A stretch of DNA of 64,000 nt from Clostridiales bacterium. Its GTDB lineage: Bacteria > Bacillota > Clostridia > Christensenellales > Borkfalkiaceae. The stretch lies in the NCBI GenBank assembly GCA_003523255.1, contig DPGH01000002.1, forward strand, positions 130,656-194,655, written 5' to 3'. The notes under the pieces were generated by a model, which saw only the letters and a list, made by a program, of their open reading frames with translations, was not told the origin of the DNA and searched no databases. Positions 1-7,084 of the stretch are shown here, piece after piece. How positions within the stretch are numbered: position 1 is the stretch's first letter; each line of letters begins with the position of its first letter. The position numbers and the translations under genes are program-made.

Positions 1-50
1 TTGACTTCTCCGTTATTGTTTTTTATAAACTGCTATAAAACCGTATTAGC

Positions 51-78
51 AAAAAAAAGGTCGCGATTACACGCAACC
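51..78 (-). terminator. Intrinsic terminator after the amidohydrolase gene
   Basis: On the minus strand a 7-bp stem (GGUUGCG pairing with CGCGACC through one G-U pair) with a 6-nt loop is followed directly by eight U residues. It sits about 25 bases past the amidohydrolase stop codon. The remaining bases of the 1-102 stretch show no gene. Confidence 0.8.
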
Positions 79-102
79 CTTTGTAATTGTTGTTTTTTAT
101 AA

Positions 103-1173
103 TTATTTAAGGTAATCTTCGATAAACGCCATATCGTTTAAGTTAAACTCGCTGTATTGATAGAATGGTTTAAGTTCCGCTATGCGCGCTTTAATGTATT
201 CGTCGTTGACCTTTGCAGGTTCGCCGTACTCTTTCATGGCGTTTTTATAGAAAATCTTTTCCACTATCGCGTCGTCTAATTTAACGCCCGTATACTCGTC
301 CGAATAATAATGATTTACCGTATCGGTAGAGAAAAACTCTCTCACAAGATTAGGACGGGCAAGAACGGAACGAAGATTTTCGTAATCGGTCAATTTATAG
401 TTGTAGGTATCGGACCCGTACTTTATTCTGTCCTGATACTTTACGAAAAACGCTTTCCAACTATCCCAGTCCTCGAGCATATGGAAATACTGCTCGCCTG
501 CGGGCGTGGTGTCGAACATGGTATGCTTATACGACAAAAACTTTTCGGCAACGTTTATGTCTTGCGAGAAAAACCCGAAATGCGCGAGTGTAAAATGAAG
601 CCCGGGGTGTTTTTCCATAACCTTTAACACGTCGTCGTCCATCTCCTCTTTTTTGAGTTGGTCGGGCGTAACGTACCAGCCGCGTTTTATGGCATACTCG
701 GAACAAAGTTCTTTATGCCAGAATTCTTTGGGGTCGGCGTTATGGAGAGTCAGCGGAAAACCCGTTTTTCCCATATACGCGAACATTTTGTCGTACACGG
801 GGTCGGACAGTTTATACTTGAATATGCGGCGCATGTTGGGCTTACCCTCGAGCATTTTAAGCCCGTCGAAGCCGACTTCTCTATAAAGTTTAACTTGCTT
901 TAAATACTCTTCCGCCTGCTCCTCTTCGGTCAGATCGACGTGATGCTCAAGCCCCGCAAACGCCATGTAAGGCGCGCCGAAATAACGTTTTAAAAACAAG
1001 TTTTTAACGTTTTGCATATAGTCGTTTTCTATATTATCGAGGTCTTTTGCTATCGATAAAAAATTCATACCGCAAACGTTATTGTGCTTTGCATACGTTT
1101 TAAACGATTCTATCGACTCCGCGACGGAAACGTGTTGAAGCGTATGACAATGACTGTCGAAAACTTTAATCAT
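103..1173 (-). CDS. Amidohydrolase-family metal-dependent hydrolase
   Basis: A 356-aa cytoplasmic protein that looks like a TIM-barrel amidohydrolase of the Amidohydro_2 type. The N-terminal HxH pair (H8, H10 in DSHCHT) and later H144 (LTLHNADP), H198 (FTLAHFG) and D255 (YGSDTY) match the metal-binding and catalytic positions of that superfamily. The substrate cannot be read from the sequence; relatives include decarboxylases and lactonases acting on small carboxylates. The gene is transcribed alone, with a possible promoter just upstream and a clear terminator behind it. The family call is firm; any specific reaction would be a guess. Confidence 0.8.
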   Translation of the reverse strand: MIKVFDSHCHTLQHVSVAESIESFKTYAKHNNVCGMNFLSIAKDLDNIENDYMQNVKNLFLKRYFGAPYMAFAGLEHHVDLTEEEQAEEYLKQVKLYREVGFDGLKMLEGKPNMRRIFKYKLSDPVYDKMFAYMGKTGFPLTLHNADPKEFWHKELCSEYAIKRGWYVTPDQLKKEEMDDDVLKVMEKHPGLHFTLAHFGFFSQDINVAEKFLSYKHTMFDTTPAGEQYFHMLEDWDSWKAFFVKYQDRIKYGSDTYNYKLTDYENLRSVLARPNLVREFFSTDTVNHYYSDEYTGVKLDDAIVEKIFYKNAMKEYGEPAKVNDEYIKARIAELKPFYQYSEFNLNDMAFIEDYLK

Positions 1174-1203
1174 AAATTCACGCTTTAATGTTTGTTTTTA
1201 TAT

Positions 1204-1232
1204 ATTTTACAGCAGGCAACTTTACCGCGCAA
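1204..1232 (-). promoter_or_regulatory. Possible sigma-A promoter for the amidohydrolase gene
   Basis: Minus-strand TTGCGC, a 17-base spacer and TAAAAT, ending about 30 bases before the start codon. The -35 box is a weak match and the -10 box is good. Confidence 0.4.
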
Positions 1233-1306
1233 GATATATTCGTACGCTTTAACATACATATTACATATTTCGTACAAACAAATTTTTACGCCCGTAAACT
1301 TCGCGC

Positions 1307-1633
1307 TTAAACAAGTTTTTTAAGCCCGCGTATTTTATCGAAAGAATAACTTTTATCGTCTATTTTTATTTCGCGTTTCTCGGGCAAAATCGTCGCCGCG
1401 CCCGTAACCGAATAAACGTGTCCGTTATCGTAAATTTCTGCGGTAACTTTTTCTCCTTTATTCAAACCCATCATAACGGCGGAAATTTCCGCCGCGGAAT
1501 CCTCCGACAGCTCGCCCTTAACAACGCTTTCGTGCTGAAATTCTTTTATTCTTAAAGCGTTGCGGAGTCCTGTTAACGCCTCGAACGGGGCGAATTGTTT
1601 TGCCCGCTGGGTTCTGTCCATTTTAACTCTCAC
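1307..1633 (-). CDS. YolD-like protein
   Basis: A 108-aa protein with the N-terminal pattern of the YolD-like family (DRTQRAKQFAPFEALTGL). These small proteins are typically found beside Y-family polymerases in Firmicutes, and their biochemical role is not established. Its start overlaps the end of the polymerase gene by 11 bases, so the two are probably translationally coupled. In the Bacillus yolD-uvrX arrangement YolD comes first; here it follows the polymerase. A role in controlling or assisting translesion synthesis is inferred from this pairing alone. No clear terminator follows. Confidence 0.85.
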   Translation of the reverse strand: MRVKMDRTQRAKQFAPFEALTGLRNALRIKEFQHESVVKGELSEDSAAEISAVMMGLNKGEKVTAEIYDNGHVYSVTGAATILPEKREIKIDDKSYSFDKIRGLKKLV

Positions 1634-2897
1634 CGCCCCTGTGTCCTCCTACTGTTTCGTTACGTTCTCGCTGAGTTGCTTTTTCGGTAAGGTCTATCCC
1701 CTTAAAAATCGCGTTTTTGCCGAATTTTTCTTTAACCTTTAATATGCCCGAAACAAGCCTTTTCTCTTTATCCACCTTTGACATATCGGTAAAAAAATCG
1801 TATCTTTCGTCGCTTTCCGGCACGACCTCGGCAAAATCGTACCCCACCCGGCGTACGGGTTTTGAGAAATTAACCGCAGAGCGATAAGCGTTTTCGGCGT
1901 AAGGTGCCATAACCGAATAAAGATTTGTCGTTTCGACCATGCGGGCGGTGGCTTTTACCGCCTCTTTTCTGCCCGTTCCGTAAACCGCGTACACGTGCAG
2001 CAAAGAAGTTGAATAATGCCGCGCGAAAAGGTCGTAACAGCCGTTTTGCAACATTTCTTTTAGTACGGTCAAAGCGTCCTCCGCAGTGTAATTGCACGGA
2101 AGTATTTGCGAAGAAGAAAAAGACTTTGACCTGCCTTTATAACTTTTTATGTCGCTCATAAGGCAAGGTTCTCTGCCGTAGGCGTGGTCTATGAGCAGTT
2201 CCGCATTTACGCCGAAAACGCGGTAAAGCGCGTCCTCGTTCGCCTCGGCTATACCTTTCATATCGAATATGCCGAGAGTTTTAAGCCGCTCCTCCGTCCC
2301 CGACGATATACCCCAAAAATCGGTTATGGGGCGGTGTTCCCACAGCGTTTTTATAAACTTTTCTTCGGTAAGCCAGCCTATACGGTCGGGCGATTTTTTC
2401 GCGGTGATGTCGAGCGCGATTTTTGCAAGATACATATTGCTGCCTATCCCCGCGGAAGCGGGTATGCCGAGCGTTTGCCAGATTTCTGCTATGAGTTTAT
2501 TAACGAACTCTTTTGCTCTTAACTTATATAACTTCAAGTAATCGGTTGCGTCTATTATACACTCGTCTATCGAATACACGTGAATATCTTCTTTGGAAAT
2601 ATATTTAAGATATATGCCGTATATTTCCGCCGCGTAGGTAATGTATTTTCTCATTCTCGGCGGGGCGATTATATAGTCTATGTTTTTAGGAATTTCAAAC
2701 AGACGGCACCTGTTTTTTACGCCGAGCGCTTTGAGCGCGGGGCTTACGGCAAGGCAAATGGTTTTTTCGGTGCGCGTTTCGTCCGCAACGACGAGTTTGG
2801 TCGTCATCGCGTCAAGTCCCCTTTCCGCACATTCGACGGAGGCGAAAAAGGACTTCATGTCTATTACGAAATAAACCCTGTTTTTATTATCGGACAT
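1623..2897 (-). CDS. Y-family DNA polymerase (UmuC/UvrX/DinB type)
   Basis: A 424-aa error-prone translesion DNA polymerase. The palm carries the expected metal ligands: D13 in YFVIDMKSFF and the SIDE motif with D111 and E112 (VYSIDECIID). F17/F18 occupy the steric-gate region that excludes ribonucleotides. A helix-hairpin-helix-like stretch and the little-finger domain follow. The length and the adjacent yolD gene fit the UvrX/YqjW branch of Firmicutes better than a stand-alone DinB. It lies 28 bases after the HAD gene and overlaps yolD. No LexA box was recognised ahead of the operon, so DNA-damage induction cannot be shown. Confidence 0.9.
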   Translation of the reverse strand: MSDNKNRVYFVIDMKSFFASVECAERGLDAMTTKLVVADETRTEKTICLAVSPALKALGVKNRCRLFEIPKNIDYIIAPPRMRKYITYAAEIYGIYLKYISKEDIHVYSIDECIIDATDYLKLYKLRAKEFVNKLIAEIWQTLGIPASAGIGSNMYLAKIALDITAKKSPDRIGWLTEEKFIKTLWEHRPITDFWGISSGTEERLKTLGIFDMKGIAEANEDALYRVFGVNAELLIDHAYGREPCLMSDIKSYKGRSKSFSSSQILPCNYTAEDALTVLKEMLQNGCYDLFARHYSTSLLHVYAVYGTGRKEAVKATARMVETTNLYSVMAPYAENAYRSAVNFSKPVRRVGYDFAEVVPESDERYDFFTDMSKVDKEKRLVSGILKVKEKFGKNAIFKGIDLTEKATQRERNETVGGHRGGES

Positions 2898-2925
2898 ATC
2901 GCACCTTAACCGTTTTATTTTTCGA

Positions 2926-3753
2926 TCATCTTAAAACACCGGCAAGTTCAGCAACGCTTTTAAGCGTAAACGCCGGCTTTATCTCGCTTTTCGCTAAATC
3001 GTCGACAGAAGTTTCTCCCGTTAAAACGAGAACGGCGTCTACGCCCGCGTTCACGCCGGAAGCGACGTCGGTATATAACCTGTCCCCGAAAAGCACGATT
3101 TCATCTTTAGTATACCCAAGTTTATCCATAACGCAGTTTATCATCATCGGGTTGGGCTTACCGATAAATACGGGCGATTTGCCCGTCGCTTTTTCGTACC
3201 CGAAGCACATAGAGCCGCAATCGGGCACGTACCCGAAGTCCACGGGGTAAACCCAGTCGGGATTAGTGGCGTAATAGGGCGCGTTCGTTTCGGTAAGCAT
3301 TTTGCAGGTAAGCCGCATTTTGTCGCTCGTAAGCTCGGAATCGTACCCGACGAGAATCGCAGAAACGTTTTTATCGAACTTTTCGGTTACGCTTAAGCCC
3401 GCGGATCTAAGTTCTTTAACGCAAGCCCTCGTCGCCTGTACGTAAATTTTACCGCTCCCGTATCTGCTTTTTAAGAGTTCCGCCGCCGCAGAAGCGGAAG
3501 AAAAGAAGTCCTCTTTTTTTACGTTTATCCCCATCGCGCGGAGTTTTTTTACGTACGCGAAAACGGATAGCGAAGAGTTGTTGCTGATAAACGCGTATCT
3601 GCCGCCGCGCGCCGAAATTAAAGAAAGCGTTTCTTTAACGCCTTTAAACAGCGTATGTTCGAGATAAACGGTACCGTCCAAATCGAATAAAAACAACTTT
3701 TTGTCTTTAAGCGGCGTTAAATCTTTACCGAAGTAATCTAAAATTTTATCCAT
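2926..3753 (-). CDS. HAD-superfamily phosphatase, NagD type
   Basis: A 275-aa hydrolase of the HAD superfamily, class IIA (NagD/AraL/p-nitrophenylphosphatase-like). Motif I is FDLDGTVY with D24 as nucleophile and D26 as general acid/base. Motif II is FISNNSS (56-62), motif III includes K199 in IGKPNP, and motif IV is FGDRLYTD (D224, D229). The insertion between motifs II and III is the large C2 cap typical of this class. Members dephosphorylate sugar phosphates, nucleotides or metabolic by-products; the substrate here is unknown. It begins 4 bases after the FTR-like gene and precedes the Y-family polymerase, so it is probably co-transcribed with both. Confidence 0.88.
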   Translation of the reverse strand: MDKILDYFGKDLTPLKDKKLFLFDLDGTVYLEHTLFKGVKETLSLISARGGRYAFISNNSSLSVFAYVKKLRAMGINVKKEDFFSSASAAAELLKSRYGSGKIYVQATRACVKELRSAGLSVTEKFDKNVSAILVGYDSELTSDKMRLTCKMLTETNAPYYATNPDWVYPVDFGYVPDCGSMCFGYEKATGKSPVFIGKPNPMMINCVMDKLGYTKDEIVLFGDRLYTDVASGVNAGVDAVLVLTGETSVDDLAKSEIKPAFTLKSVAELAGVLR

Positions 3754-3757
3754 AAAA

Positions 3758-3955
3758 TTATTTCGATTTATAATACAGTTTACAGTGGCAGTACCCCTCG
3801 AAATTCGGGTCGGCTATCTGATCTCTGAACTCTTTGCACATACATTTGTTGTCTTCGGTTTTTTTAAGCCTGCACGGGCAATAACCGCCCTTTTCTTCAA
3901 GACCTTTTTTCAATGCCGCGACGATTTTTTCATCGGGATTTAAAGTGATTTTCAT
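3758..3955 (-). CDS. Miniature ferredoxin:thioredoxin reductase catalytic-chain-like protein
   Basis: A 65-aa protein with three Cys-x-Cys pairs: C26-P-C28, C38-M-C40 and C56-H-C58. This is the ligand pattern of the ferredoxin:thioredoxin reductase catalytic chain, in which four cysteines bind a [4Fe-4S] cluster and two form the redox-active disulfide. The CPC and final CHC are canonical; the middle pair is CMC rather than CPC, and the spacings differ from the plant enzyme. The protein is about half the plant length, yet an AGGAG site 6 bases before the ATG supports this start. No variable-chain partner is nearby. It heads the operon HAD, Y-polymerase, yolD. Redox partner and role are unknown. 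Confidence 0.75.
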   Translation of the reverse strand: MKITLNPDEKIVAALKKGLEEKGGYCPCRLKKTEDNKCMCKEFRDQIADPNFEGYCHCKLYYKSK

Positions 3956-3974
3956 AATTTCTCCTACTAACCGT

Positions 3975-3983
3975 ATTTTAGCA
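3975..3983 (-). promoter_or_regulatory. Extended -10 promoter for the FTR-like/HAD/polymerase operon
   Basis: Minus-strand TGC directly followed by TAAAAT, 20-odd bases ahead of the ATG. The -35 region is only A/T-rich, which fits an extended -10 promoter. Confidence 0.5.
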
Positions 3984-4021
3984 CATTTAAAGGAAAAAAT
4001 AAATAATTAAGCGTAAAAGCG

Positions 4022-4050
4022 TTGAAAAAAATAATTTAATATGTTAAAAT
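4022..4050 (+). promoter_or_regulatory. Sigma-A promoter for the FAD-dependent oxidoreductase
   Basis: TTGAAA, 17-base spacer, TAAAAT, 45 bases before the start codon of the plus-strand gene. It is divergent from the promoter of the FTR-like operon. Confidence 0.7.
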
Positions 4051-4094
4051 AAATTGGCTTTAAGGGGCTTAAATATTTTACACGGAGAAATTTT

Positions 4095-5471
4095 ATGAAT
4101 TACGACGTAGTTATCGTAGGCGCGGGTCCCGGCGGCATTTTCGCCGCGTACGAACTCACCGCTAACAACAAGAATTTAAAAGTAGCCGTTTTTGAAACGG
4201 GCAACCCGCTCGAACGCAGAAAATGCCCTATCGACGGCGTTAAAATAAAAGGTTGCATCAATTGCAAAACATGCTCTATTATGTCCGGCTTCGGCGGCGC
4301 GGGCGCTTTTTCCGACGGTAAATACAATATTACCAACGACTTTGGTGGAAGCCTGCACGAGCATATCGGCAAAAAGCAAGCCATCGAACTTATGTACTAC
4401 GTTGACGAACTCAACATGAAATACGGCGGCGAGGGCACGAAGATGTACACTACCACCGGCACTTCGCTTAAAAAACTTTGTTTGCAAAACAAACTTAACC
4501 TTTTAGACGCGAAAGTAAGGCACCTCGGCACGGACAAAAACTACGTGGTGCTTCAAAACTTTTACGCTATATTAAAAGACAAAGTCGATTTCTTTTTCAA
4601 CACGCCCGTAACCGACGTAACAAAAAACGAAAAGGGCTTTACCGTGATAACCAAAACCGGCGAATATACGTGTAAAGATTGCATTATTTCGGTCGGGAGA
4701 AGCGGTAGCAGCTGGATGGAAAAACTTTGCTATAAACTCGATATTCCCACTAAATCTAACCGTGTGGACATAGGCGTGAGAGTCGAACTCCCCGCCGAGA
4801 TTTTCTCTGCGCTGACCGACGAACTTTACGAAAGCAAAATAGTTTACCGCACCGAAAAATTCGAGGATAACGTAAGAACTTTCTGTATGAATCCTAACGG
4901 CATAGTCGTTACCGAAAACACGAACGGTATAGTTACCGTAAACGGACACAGTTACGAGGACCCCGCAAAAAAGACCAGAAACACGAACTTTGCCCTTCTC
5001 GTGGCGAAACATTTTTCGGAGCCGTTTAAAGACAGCAACGGCTACGCGGAAAGCATTGCAAGGCTTTCTAACATGCTCGGCGGCGGAGTTATAGTGCAAC
5101 GCTTCGGCGATTTGATGCGCGGCAGAAGGAGTACCGTTAAACGCATCGAAGAAGGTACTACCATACCTACCCTTTCCGCAACGCCCGGCGACCTCAGTCT
5201 CGTTTTACCAAAACGCATTTTGGACGGAATAATCGAAATGATTTACGCACTTGACAAAGTCGCGCCCGGCACCGCCAACGACGACACCTTGCTTTACGGC
5301 GTAGAAGTCAAGTTTTATAATATGGAAGTCGCGATAGACGACAATCTCGAAACAAAACTTAAAGGGCTTTACGTAATCGGAGACGGCAGCGGCGTAACCC
5401 ACTCTTTAAGCCACGCCTCGGCAAGCGGCGTTTTCGTTGCGAGAAGGATACTCGAAAATTTTGCGAACTGA
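4095..5471 (+). CDS. FAD-dependent oxidoreductase, COG2509 type
   Basis: A 458-aa flavoprotein. The N-terminal Rossmann fold carries the dinucleotide motif GAGPGG (9-14) and an acidic residue at the end of the second strand (FETG). A cysteine group follows (C44, C54, C57, C60) before GFGGAGAFSDGK, a signature of the uncharacterised FAD-dependent dehydrogenases of COG2509. The C-terminal GLYVIGDGSGVTHSL segment is the second FAD-binding motif. The substrate is unknown. The cysteines could bind a metal or cluster, but that is inference. It is a single gene with its own promoter and terminator, on the opposite strand from its neighbours. Confidence 0.85.
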   Translation: MNYDVVIVGAGPGGIFAAYELTANNKNLKVAVFETGNPLERRKCPIDGVKIKGCINCKTCSIMSGFGGAGAFSDGKYNITNDFGGSLHEHIGKKQAIELMYYVDELNMKYGGEGTKMYTTTGTSLKKLCLQNKLNLLDAKVRHLGTDKNYVVLQNFYAILKDKVDFFFNTPVTDVTKNEKGFTVITKTGEYTCKDCIISVGRSGSSWMEKLCYKLDIPTKSNRVDIGVRVELPAEIFSALTDELYESKIVYRTEKFEDNVRTFCMNPNGIVVTENTNGIVTVNGHSYEDPAKKTRNTNFALLVAKHFSEPFKDSNGYAESIARLSNMLGGGVIVQRFGDLMRGRRSTVKRIEEGTTIPTLSATPGDLSLVLPKRILDGIIEMIYALDKVAPGTANDDTLLYGVEVKFYNMEVAIDDNLETKLKGLYVIGDGSGVTHSLSHASASGVFVARRILENFAN

Positions 5472-5496
5472 CAAATAAATTTCGACAGATGAAATA

Positions 5497-5528
5497 CGCC
5501 CCGCGATTTTTCACGGGGCGTTTAATTT
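5497..5528 (+). terminator. Terminator between the convergent oxidoreductase and GH31 genes
   Basis: CGCCCCG (5497-5503) pairs with CGGGGCG (5514-5520) and is followed by TTTAATTT on the plus strand. On the minus strand the tail is weaker (TATTTC), but the hairpin may serve both transcripts. Confidence 0.7.
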
Positions 5529-5542
5529 ACGCTTAAGTAATT

Positions 5543-7084
5543 TTATTCTCCGTCGTAAACGAAGTACGGCAACGTGCCGACCGGCGCGGATACGGTTACC
5601 GTTTTACCGCCGGTATACCCCGTTTTACCGAGGTAAAGCCATTTACCTTTCGGAAGGGTTACGGTTTTTTGCGTTTTGCCTTGTTCTGTAACCGGTGCCA
5701 CAAGATAGCGGTTACCGAGCATAAACGCGGTTTTCTCCGCATAAAACCCCTGATGCGGAAAAACATATTCAAGACTGCGTAAAATCGGCTCACGGTGCTT
5801 TTCCGCCGCCGAAATCAACTCTTTTTTATACTCCGAAACTTCGTCGTGCAACGCGACGTATTTTGCGAACAACTCTTTAACGTTTTCGTCTTTATTCCAG
5901 TACGCGTGCGAAAACTGCATGCAAGGCATAAGCGCGGAACACTCGCAAAATCTGCTTATCGTTTCGTAATCGAAAGTTTTGTCTTTGCCGGAAATAAAAT
6001 CGGAAATCTGCCCGCCGCCTATCATATCTGCGCAACAATAAAAATATCCGCATATACCCGCCTGAATCATATTCGGCACGAGCGCGCCGAGCCCTTCCGT
6101 CAAATCGAAATTACGCCTTTTATCCCTTAAACGCGTAACTGCGTGCCCGCCGCCGAAATTAACGCACTCCTTAAGTTCGGTATAATGGTAACTATACGCA
6201 AAATCCGCATACGCGCGGCTTTCTCCTACGACGTCCGTATTCGCTTCGTTTACGTCGCTCTCCGAATAAAACCGTACGCCGCCCGCGTCGAACTTAAACC
6301 CGTCCGCCCCGAGCGCAAGCAAAGCGTTTAACTCTTTTTTCAGCCAGTTTACCGCAAACTCGCTCGTCATATCGAGCAGTGCGGAACGACCGTTCCACCA
6401 GGTTTTAAGCGCGGCGTTGCCGCTTTCGTCCCTGATAAGCGCGTTATTTTTTAATAAAAGGTTATAATCTTTTGCGGTTTTGTTTACGAACGGCACTACC
6501 CAAAGCATAACCTTAAAGCCCGCCTCGTGCAGAGTTTTTATCGTTTTTGCAGGGTCTGGGAATTTTTCGGCGTTAAAAGTCCAGTCGCCGTAATCGTTCA
6601 TCCAACCGTCGTCGATTATAATGACGCCGTGAGAATAACCCGCGCGGGAAACGGACTTTGCGTAATCTATCGTTTTATCCGCGGTAACGTTTACGCCGCA
6701 CTCCGTCCAGGTGCAAAACTGCGGTTTTAAAAGCAACTCTTTCGGCACCGAAAGTTCGTCTTTATCGAAAAACTCTTTCGCCGCGTCGAGATACGCCGAG
6801 CGAAAATCGTTAAACCCGTCTTTATAAACTATGTCCTCGTACGAAGATACGGTAAGCATACCCCCGTGCACCGTTATGCTCGAAGCGCCGCGAAAATACG
6901 CATACCTACCCTTATTGCTGACTAATAGCCCCGTGTACGGATTACCGACCGTATCCGCCGCGCAATCGTAAGCGTAATCGCTTTTATCGGTGAGCGGCAT
7001 TTTAACGCCGTCGTCTACGCAACCGCCCCAAAAGCCCTCGTCGGGATTTATCGATATTTTTACTATATAATTATACTTTTTCAT
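5543..7084 (-). CDS. Glycoside hydrolase family 31
   Basis: A 513-aa enzyme with a GH31 (beta/alpha)8 barrel. The segment IIIDDGWM (about 155-162) is a hallmark of the barrel. The probable nucleophile is D266 in ADGFKFDAGG and the probable acid/base is D353 in CADMIGG. The KFDAG context resembles the MYORG-like GH31 branch, for which alpha-galactosidase activity is known, rather than the classical WxDMNE alpha-glucosidases. There is no signal peptide, so it is probably cytoplasmic and acts on imported oligosaccharides by retaining cleavage of alpha-linked sugars. Its ATG shares one base with the TAA of the GH2 gene. It is the last gene of the carbohydrate locus. Confidence 0.88.
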   Translation of the reverse strand: MKKYNYIVKISINPDEGFWGGCVDDGVKMPLTDKSDYAYDCAADTVGNPYTGLLVSNKGRYAYFRGASSITVHGGMLTVSSYEDIVYKDGFNDFRSAYLDAAKEFFDKDELSVPKELLLKPQFCTWTECGVNVTADKTIDYAKSVSRAGYSHGVIIIDDGWMNDYGDWTFNAEKFPDPAKTIKTLHEAGFKVMLWVVPFVNKTAKDYNLLLKNNALIRDESGNAALKTWWNGRSALLDMTSEFAVNWLKKELNALLALGADGFKFDAGGVRFYSESDVNEANTDVVGESRAYADFAYSYHYTELKECVNFGGGHAVTRLRDKRRNFDLTEGLGALVPNMIQAGICGYFYCCADMIGGGQISDFISGKDKTFDYETISRFCECSALMPCMQFSHAYWNKDENVKELFAKYVALHDEVSEYKKELISAAEKHREPILRSLEYVFPHQGFYAEKTAFMLGNRYLVAPVTEQGKTQKTVTLPKGKWLYLGKTGYTGGKTVTVSAPVGTLPYFVYDGE

